Source: CAZNVB01 sp964651495
Lineage (GTDB): Bacteria; Acidobacteriota; Aminicenantia; Aminicenantales; UBA8522
Direction: 5' to 3'
NCBI GenBank assembly: GCA_964651495.1
Contig: CAZYWP010000119.1
Coordinates: forward strand, 1 to 9,818
DNA length: 9,818 bases
Below, one piece after another: positions 5,558 through 9,818 of the stretch (positions are counted from its first letter, which is position 1; every line of letters starts with the position of its first letter). Under the pieces are notes generated by a model that worked only from the letters and a program-made list of their open reading frames with translations, ran no database searches and was not told where the DNA came from. The position numbers and the translations under genes were made by a program.

Positions 5558-8158
5558 TCAGCGGAGCAGGGTGTTGAAAAAGAGCTTAAAAGTCCCGTGA
5601 GTTTGGCTCCGGTGCTGCGCTCGGATCCCGATGAGGATCACCCGGCCTGTGCCTATCTCGGCGGAGACCATGGCCGACTTTTTAGCCAGATGTTTCTCCC
5701 CGATGAGCCAGCCGCTCTGCAGGATATCCCGGTCGATGTAGCGAACGATCGTCTCGTAGCGTTCGTTGTGCTGGCTGGGGATGATTTCGAAGGCCGGGCT
5801 GGACCAGAAGAGAACAAAGCCCTCGGCAGGCATCCCATAGGCCAGCGGGTGGGTGTTATCGAAGGTCACCTTGAGGGTGGAGCCGGGGCAGAAGAACTCC
5901 TTCGAACTTGTTTTATCGAGACCGTCGCGGACGCTCAGCCCGAGCTTTTCGATGGCGAAGTTCGAGGCTTCGCCCAGCGCGACCAGAATCCCTCCTTTTT
6001 CTACGAACGCCTTCAGCGCCTCGACACCCTCTTTGCCAAGGCCGCTCCGGTACTCGGGGGGATAGGCCGGCATGGGGCGGCCGAAGGACTCGGCCCTCTC
6101 GCCGGTGATCATTCCGCTGGTGTCGTGCGGCAGGATGATGACGTCGTATCTTGCGTTCAGGCTGCCTTTCTTGACCTCGGCATCCATCAGCGAGGTATAT
6201 GGGAAGGCGAATTGTTCCAGGAGGAAACGGGTCCAGCCTTCGTCTATGTTGCCGCCCCAGTAGCGCTGGTACATGCCGGCGCGCAACCGCTTGAGTTGAT
6301 GAATTCCTTCCTTGGGCAACGTTTCCAGCGCTGCGAAGTCAACTCCTGTCTTTTCAGCAACTTCCTCGAGGACAGCGCTTGTCCCGCCGTGAACGATGAA
6401 GTCACCCGGCTTGAAGGTCGACCCCGCCACCGGCCTGTCAACCCTCTCGACGGCAATTCCCTGATCGAGCAGAAGGTTCACAGCCTTGAAGCTCGCGTTC
6501 AGCCGGCCGTCAAGCAGGTAGCCGGCGCCGCCCGGCTCGACCTTTCCGAGGATCGGCACCTCAGCGGTCAGCATCTGGAAGTCTCCGCTAACCGGTCCGT
6601 CAACCGGGTCGACGCGGACGCCCATGAACTCGGCCAAGGTGTGTGTCGCCATGTCGTAGGGCCGCAAGGGAGAGCCGTCCTTGTCCCGGGTCCAGTCGTT
6701 ATCGGCGTAGAGGGTTCGGCCAAGGAGGTTCCGGATGAGTCCCATTTTAGGCTGCGCCAGGGAGATCAGGAAAGAGCCTTCTGGATAAATCATGTCCCCA
6801 GCGGCAAACTGCTTCCCGGCCTGCTTAATCTCGATCCCGGAGAGTCGCAGCGTGTTGATCATCTTGCGGGCGGTCAGGGGATCGTGCTGTGCGGCGGGGA
6901 CGACATAGGCCGCTGGTTTGCTCATCGCGCCCCGCTCCGTCTGGCGTTTAGCTTTCAAGTAGGCGTTCCAGAGCACGGTCTCCCTGTTCCGGGCCGCGAT
7001 GTCGAGCAGCGCCCAGGCGGCGATCTTCTGCTGTTCGACAATATCCCGCAGTCTCCACCAGCCGCCCGGCCAGGGGTTGGGGAAGTTGCTTTGGGCTTCG
7101 TAGTCCGGGAACTGCCGGTCTCCCGCCCTCAGTTGCTCGGGATGGACATAAAGAGGAGTCGCCAGGTTCGCGCTGGCCGACTCGGTGAGCATGCCGGCGA
7201 TGTTGTGGAACGGAGTGATCCAGTGCCAGCCAAAATGTCCCCAGCCGGGGTACTGGGCGGCGTTGAGGATACCGGCTTTACCCGCTTCTTCGAGCCGGTA
7301 GGCGATGTGGGCGCCGTACCAGCTGTGCTCGCGCCAGATGAGCGGGTCGGCGTAGGGGCGAATGGGCTCGCTGTAGGGCGGAACATAGAGGCGGGCTCCG
7401 TAGCCTCCCATGTGATGGTGGTCGATGTAGGCTTGAGGGATCCATTCCCTGTAAATAATCCTGGCCGCGTAAACGGATTCGGCCAGGTTGATGAAGTCGG
7501 CGTCGCGGTTGTTGTCGTGACCGGCGTATTTATGGTAAAGCCAGGGAAGGCCGATGCCCTCGTATTCCGTTCCCAGGGTCTTGTTGTACCAGTCGGTGAC
7601 CATGATCTGACCGTCCGGGTTGAAGCTCGGGATCATCAGGAAGACCACGTTGTCCAGGATGCGCTGCGTCTCCTCATCGGCCCGGCTGACGAGGTCATAG
7701 GCGAGCTCCGGGGCCATCTGGGTGCCCCCGATCTCGGTGGCGTGCAGGCTCATGGACTGGCAGATGACCGCTCGGCCTTCGGCGACCAGTTTTTTGATTT
7801 CCGACTCGGCGATGCCCCGTGGGTCGCTGATCTTGGCGTTGATCTCCCGCAGCCGGTCGAGCGAGGCAAGGTTCGAGGGAGAGGAGACGATGACAAGCAG
7901 GAAAGGGTTGCCCTCGGTCGAGGGGCCCATATTAATAACCTTGAGCTTGCCGCTTTCTTTCTCCAGGACCCCGAAATAGTCGACAATCCTGTCCCAGCGC
8001 GCGATCTTCCGGTCGGCTCCGAGCTCGAACCCGAAAAATTCCCGGGGGGAAGTGATCTTCTGCTGGGCCGCAGCGAGCGGAGCCATGAGCCCCAGGATGA
8101 TGACTGCCAGGGCGAGGAAAGAATAAAAGGCGGGCAGGGATTTTCCGTTTTGTTTCAT
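5558..8158 (-). CDS. Exported M14-family zinc carboxypeptidase with C-terminal GATase-like domain
   Basis: This 866-residue protein should be an exported metallopeptidase removing C-terminal residues or cleaving wall-type peptides; the exact substrate is unknown. A signal peptide covers about 1-31 (LPAFYSFLALAVIILGLMAP, then LAAA before QQ). The M14 domain (about 35-340) shows zinc ligands His139 and Glu142 (SLHATEIGG), SFNPDG at 178-183, the substrate-binding Asn-Arg in DNNRDAD (Arg218), a His247-249 triplet in IDHHHMGGYG supplying the third zinc ligand, and the candidate catalytic Glu326 in MLTESASA. After a middle region (about 410-590), the C-terminus (about 640-866) is alpha/beta (YDVIILPHDTSGMITG, GGILVALGEASNF, GRVILIGIRAQHR) and GATase1-like; the nucleophile-elbow position has Glu730 instead of Cys, so it is probably non-catalytic. 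The start at 8158 is chosen over upstream in-frame ATGs (8209, 8182) because AAGGAG lies 8 nt before it and the signal peptide begins there. It is divergent from blaI and convergent with the regulator gene. No promoter was recognised. Confidence 0.88.
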   Translation of the reverse strand: MKQNGKSLPAFYSFLALAVIILGLMAPLAAAQQKITSPREFFGFELGADRKIARWDRIVDYFGVLEKESGKLKVINMGPSTEGNPFLLVIVSSPSNLASLDRLREINAKISDPRGIAESEIKKLVAEGRAVICQSMSLHATEIGGTQMAPELAYDLVSRADEETQRILDNVVFLMIPSFNPDGQIMVTDWYNKTLGTEYEGIGLPWLYHKYAGHDNNRDADFINLAESVYAARIIYREWIPQAYIDHHHMGGYGARLYVPPYSEPIRPYADPLIWREHSWYGAHIAYRLEEAGKAGILNAAQYPGWGHFGWHWITPFHNIAGMLTESASANLATPLYVHPEQLRAGDRQFPDYEAQSNFPNPWPGGWWRLRDIVEQQKIAAWALLDIAARNRETVLWNAYLKAKRQTERGAMSKPAAYVVPAAQHDPLTARKMINTLRLSGIEIKQAGKQFAAGDMIYPEGSFLISLAQPKMGLIRNLLGRTLYADNDWTRDKDGSPLRPYDMATHTLAEFMGVRVDPVDGPVSGDFQMLTAEVPILGKVEPGGAGYLLDGRLNASFKAVNLLLDQGIAVERVDRPVAGSTFKPGDFIVHGGTSAVLEEVAEKTGVDFAALETLPKEGIHQLKRLRAGMYQRYWGGNIDEGWTRFLLEQFAFPYTSLMDAEVKKGSLNARYDVIILPHDTSGMITGERAESFGRPMPAYPPEYRSGLGKEGVEALKAFVEKGGILVALGEASNFAIEKLGLSVRDGLDKTSSKEFFCPGSTLKVTFDNTHPLAYGMPAEGFVLFWSSPAFEIIPSQHNERYETIVRYIDRDILQSGWLIGEKHLAKKSAMVSAEIGTGRVILIGIRAQHRSQTHGTFKLFFNTLLR

Positions 8159-8515
8159 GGATGATTCTCCTTCTCGCTTCATCCTCCGGATTCCTTTATT
8201 ATTGACCATAGGGCGCTGATTGCAATAACTATTTTTGGATAAATTCTATCTCGGTTTATGAGCTCCAGGCCATCCGCAGCTTTGACCATAAGCCCGTAGG
8301 TTTGGGAATCAAAAAAAACGACATCACTCTGATCGCGGACATCTCGCGGAAGTTCTAGTGCTTTCCGTTTCTTCAACCTGCCGGGAGAGGCGAGCTTAAG
8401 CGGCGGCAACTTTTTTCCCGGCCCAGCGTTATATAATTATGCCAGGCCGAAAAATGCGTACGCCCCTAGCCCTTTTAATTTCACCTCCCAACAGGGGAAA
8501 AAAAATTTTACAGGA
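8159..8515. other. Divergent intergenic region upstream of the M14 and blaI genes
   Basis: This stretch separates the M14 start from the blaI operators. It holds the M14 Shine-Dalgarno (AAGGAG on the minus strand, 8172 to 8167), a GGCC-flanked AT-rich palindromic patch near 8420-8448 (containing TATAAT at 8432-8437 without a matching -35), and an A8T4 tract at 8498-8509. A minus-strand frame with a TTG start (8409 to 8179, 76 codons) has no RBS and no recognisable family, so I do not call it a gene. No clear M14 promoter was found. The remainder shows nothing I can name. Confidence 0.5.
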
Positions 8516-8537
8516 AAATGCTAAAAAATTAGCATTT
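8516..8537. promoter_or_regulatory. BlaI-type operator O1 (upstream)
   Basis: This is a 22-bp inverted repeat with perfect 9-bp arms (AAATGCTAA and TTAGCATTT) around AAAA. The core TGCTAA-N4-TTAGCA (8519-8534) is the same as in the two operators downstream. It lies just upstream of the -35 of the blaI promoter, centred about 50 bp before the expected RNA start. An A8T4 tract precedes it. Confidence 0.75.
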
Positions 8538-8541
8538 ACTC

Positions 8542-8570
8542 TTGACAAGCTTGAAAACAGATGCTAAAAT
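8542..8570 (+). promoter_or_regulatory. Sigma70 promoter of the blaI-blaR1 operon
   Basis: TTGACA (8542-8547, perfect) and TAAAAT (8565-8570, five of six) are separated by the optimal 17 bp. RNA should start near 8577, leaving a leader of about 48 nt before the ATG at 8625. The -10 is embedded in operator O2 and the start site in O3, so bound repressor would block polymerase. Confidence 0.8.
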
Positions 8571-8578
8571 TTTAGCAT
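8561..8578. promoter_or_regulatory. BlaI-type operator O2 (over the -10)
   Basis: A perfect 18-bp palindrome, ATGCTAAAATTTTAGCAT, with the core TGCTAA-N4-TTAGCA. It contains the whole -10 hexamer. Its centre is 43 bp from that of O1 and 16 bp from that of O3. Confidence 0.85.
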
Positions 8579-8594
8579 GCTAAATATTTAGCAT
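8577..8594. promoter_or_regulatory. BlaI-type operator O3 (over the transcription start)
   Basis: A perfect 18-bp palindrome, ATGCTAAATATTTAGCAT, abutting O2 and sharing its terminal AT. The core matches O1 and O2. It covers the predicted RNA start and first leader bases. Confidence 0.85.
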
Positions 8595-8624
8595 CATAAG
8601 CATGTGGAGTCGAAGGAAAAAAGC

Positions 8625-9008
8625 ATGAGAGGACAGAAGAACCTGAGCCGCCGGGAACGGCAGATCATGGATATCGTCTATGAGCTCAAGGAAGCGACGG
8701 TGGTTCAGGTCCTGGAGAGGCTGCCCAGCCCGCCCAGCTATTCCGCCGTGCGGGCCTTGCTCCGGGTGCTGGAACACAAAGGCCATTTGGTTCATCGTCA
8801 GGACGGGCCGCGGTACATTTATACTGCGACCTTTCCCCGGGAAAAGGCCAGGCGGGGCGCCCTGAGGCACCTGTTGAAAACATTTTTCGACAATTCGACC
8901 GAGGACGTGGTGACCGCCCTCCTCGATATTTCCGAGGAGAGCCTTTCAGACGAGGATTATTGTCGCCTGCTGGAGCTGGTCAAAAAGGCTCAAAAAGAAG
9001 GAAGATAG
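8625..9008 (+). CDS. blaI: BlaI/MecI-family transcriptional repressor
   Basis: The protein has 127 residues, the usual length for BlaI/MecI repressors. The N-terminal winged helix (about 7-72) matches the family: LSRRERQIMDIVYEL, ATVVQVLERLP, SYSAVRALLRVLEHKGHL (recognition helix) and the wing HRQDGPRYIYTA. The C-terminal helices (about 73-125) should form the dimer. In known systems the dimer represses its own operon until the membrane partner causes its cleavage; the partner gene follows 1 bp after the stop. The ATG at 8625 is chosen because AAGGA (8613-8617) lies 7 nt upstream. An in-frame GTG at 8604 has no RBS and would add seven residues not expected in the family. Three matching palindromes at 8516-8594 are its likely operators. 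The symbol denotes family only; a role in beta-lactam resistance is not shown, as no beta-lactamase or PBP gene is in view. Confidence 0.92.
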   Translation: MRGQKNLSRRERQIMDIVYELKEATVVQVLERLPSPPSYSAVRALLRVLEHKGHLVHRQDGPRYIYTATFPREKARRGALRHLLKTFFDNSTEDVVTALLDISEESLSDEDYCRLLELVKKAQKEGR

Positions 9009-9009
9009 A

Positions 9010-9818
9010 ATGGCCGGTCATGCCGGAGTCAGCGGTCTGGGACTCCTCATCGAGTGTCTGACCAAGAGCTCGGTCCTTCTCCTGGCCGCGGCATTGCTGT
9101 CTTTGCTGCTTCGCCGCAGGTCCGCCTCCCTGCGCCACTTTATGCTCTCCCTTTTTCTCATCAGCCTGATATTCTTTCCGCTTTTTTCCTCTCTCCCGGC
9201 CGGTTGGGAAACCCGCTGGCTGCCCTCGTGGCTGGCCTCCGGAGGAGATTACCGGCTGGGAGATGAGCCGAAGCCTCTTGGCGACGGCCTTGGCCCGGCA
9301 GATTTTCAGGGCGTCATGGCGACGGAACCTCCCAGGAGGCCGCCTAAAAGCTCGAGCGATCCCGTTTCTTTAAGAACCGCTCTGCGCTCCAAGTCTGGCC
9401 GAGTCTTAGGGGCCGGTTTTCTCGCCGTCTGGTCGGCCGGGTTGATCATGCACCTTCTCAGGCTGGCCCTTGGCGTCCTGGGAGCCTTCAGGCTGACCAG
9501 AGAAGGGGAGCGTCTGGACGACTCGATCTGGCGTCAACTGCTGAAGCGCTTTATCAACTCGATCTCCCTGACAAAAAAGGTCGATCTCAAGAGCCACCAC
9601 AGAGTGCTGGTCCCCCTCACCTGGGGATTCCTGAGGCCGGTGGTCATCATGCCGGCCGAGGCCAGGGCCTGGAGTGAGGAACAGCGCTCTTCCGCCCTTT
9701 TTCACGAGCTTTCCCATGTCAAACGGGGAGATTTCCTGATCTTGCTGCTGGTGCGGCTGAGCCTGGCCCTGTACTGGCTTAATCCGCTGACCTGGGTGGT
9801 CTTCAGAATGCTGAAAGC
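9010..9818 (+). CDS. BlaR1-like M56 membrane metalloprotease, partial (3' end outside window)
   Basis: 269 codons are visible and the frame is open at the right edge. The expected job is to sense an envelope signal and, through its cytoplasmic zinc protease, inactivate the BlaI-type repressor encoded upstream. Membrane segments are seen at about 10-34 (CLTKSSVLLLAAALLSLLL), 43-62 (HFMLSLFLISLIFFPLF), 132-158 and 242-260. A polar Pro-rich stretch (about 63-125) separates the second and third. The M56 signature is present: VVIMPAEARAWSEEQRSSA, then HELSHVKRGD with zinc ligands His232 and His236 and catalytic Glu233, then YWLNPLTWVVFRMLK, where the family continues toward its third zinc ligand beyond the window. 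The ATG at 9010 is 1 bp after the blaI stop, and AAGGA (8998-9002) is 7 nt upstream, so the two are one operon. Whether a penicillin-binding sensor or another C-terminal domain follows cannot be seen. Confidence 0.9.
   Translation, partial: MAGHAGVSGLGLLIECLTKSSVLLLAAALLSLLLRRRSASLRHFMLSLFLISLIFFPLFSSLPAGWETRWLPSWLASGGDYRLGDEPKPLGDGLGPADFQGVMATEPPRRPPKSSSDPVSLRTALRSKSGRVLGAGFLAVWSAGLIMHLLRLALGVLGAFRLTREGERLDDSIWRQLLKRFINSISLTKKVDLKSHHRVLVPLTWGFLRPVVIMPAEARAWSEEQRSSALFHELSHVKRGDFLILLLVRLSLALYWLNPLTWVVFRMLK

Noticed and set aside
5597..8164. Very long open frame (855 codons) on the plus strand opposite the M14 gene
   Set aside because: It lies almost entirely antisense to a gene with an intact signal peptide and M14 active site. 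Its sequence has no recognisable motif, and the high third-position GC of the real gene keeps the opposite frame open.
8179..8409. 76-codon minus-strand frame with a TTG start between the M14 and blaI genes
   Set aside because: No RBS and no recognisable family, and it ends inside the M14 leader. It is the only sizeable frame in the gap, so a small protein cannot be fully excluded.
8516..8594. CRISPR or iteron-like array
   Set aside because: The three copies are palindromes placed over promoter elements with unequal spacing, with no spacers and no replication gene nearby. Repressor operators explain them better.
8604..8624. GTG start seven codons upstream for the BlaI-type repressor
   Set aside because: No Shine-Dalgarno before it, whereas the ATG at 8625 has AAGGA at 7 nt and gives a family-typical length.
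8625..9818. Beta-lactam resistance locus
   Set aside because: Only the regulator and sensor-protease are present. No beta-lactamase or PBP2a-like gene is visible, and BlaI/M56 pairs control many other envelope functions.

Overview
The window is about 60% GC coding DNA with short, AT-richer gaps. It carries five complete protein genes and one partial gene at each edge. The mix (a large secreted M14 carboxypeptidase with an extra C-terminal domain, an ARPP-1/DUF6569 protein, a BlaI/M56 pair and a PhoB-type two-component pair) is typical of Acidobacteriota or Candidatus Aminicenantes-like bacteria. This placement is inferred from gene style only; no rRNA or tRNA was seen.

Layout. Positions 1-1351 (minus) hold the first 450 codons of a probable lipoprotein that seems to join an N-terminal alpha/beta (GATase-like) domain to a helical six-hairpin glycosidase-like domain; it continues past the left edge. 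A divergent promoter region follows (about 1352-1566). It has a near-consensus sigma70 promoter for the lipoprotein, a weaker one toward the plus strand, and three 7-bp direct repeats at exactly 11-bp spacing between them. On the plus strand come a secreted ARPP-1 family protein (1567-2622), a membrane histidine kinase (2684-4636) and an OmpR/PhoB-type response regulator (4633-5331, overlapping the kinase by 4 bp). A convergent gap (5332-5557) holds a palindromic REP-like repeat. A large exported M14 metallocarboxypeptidase lies on the minus strand (5558-8158). After a 466-bp divergent gap, a BlaI/MecI-type repressor (8625-9008) and a BlaR1-like M56 metalloprotease sensor (9010 to the right edge) form an operon.

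How it fits together. Two regulatory circuits can be read from the DNA. In the first, the 11-bp-phased repeats sit just upstream of the ARPP-1 promoter and have the geometry bound by OmpR/PhoB-type regulators. The regulator encoded two genes downstream is therefore the obvious candidate, which would make ARPP-1, kinase and regulator an autoregulated cell-envelope sensing module, possibly also controlling the divergent lipoprotein. In the second, three near-identical palindromes (TGCTAA-N4-TTAGCA) surround the blaI promoter. One covers the -10, one covers the expected transcription start, and one lies upstream of the -35, as expected for BlaI autorepression relieved by the membrane protease. 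Whether the divergent M14 peptidase belongs to this regulon is open. No mobile element, CRISPR array or antiviral system was found.
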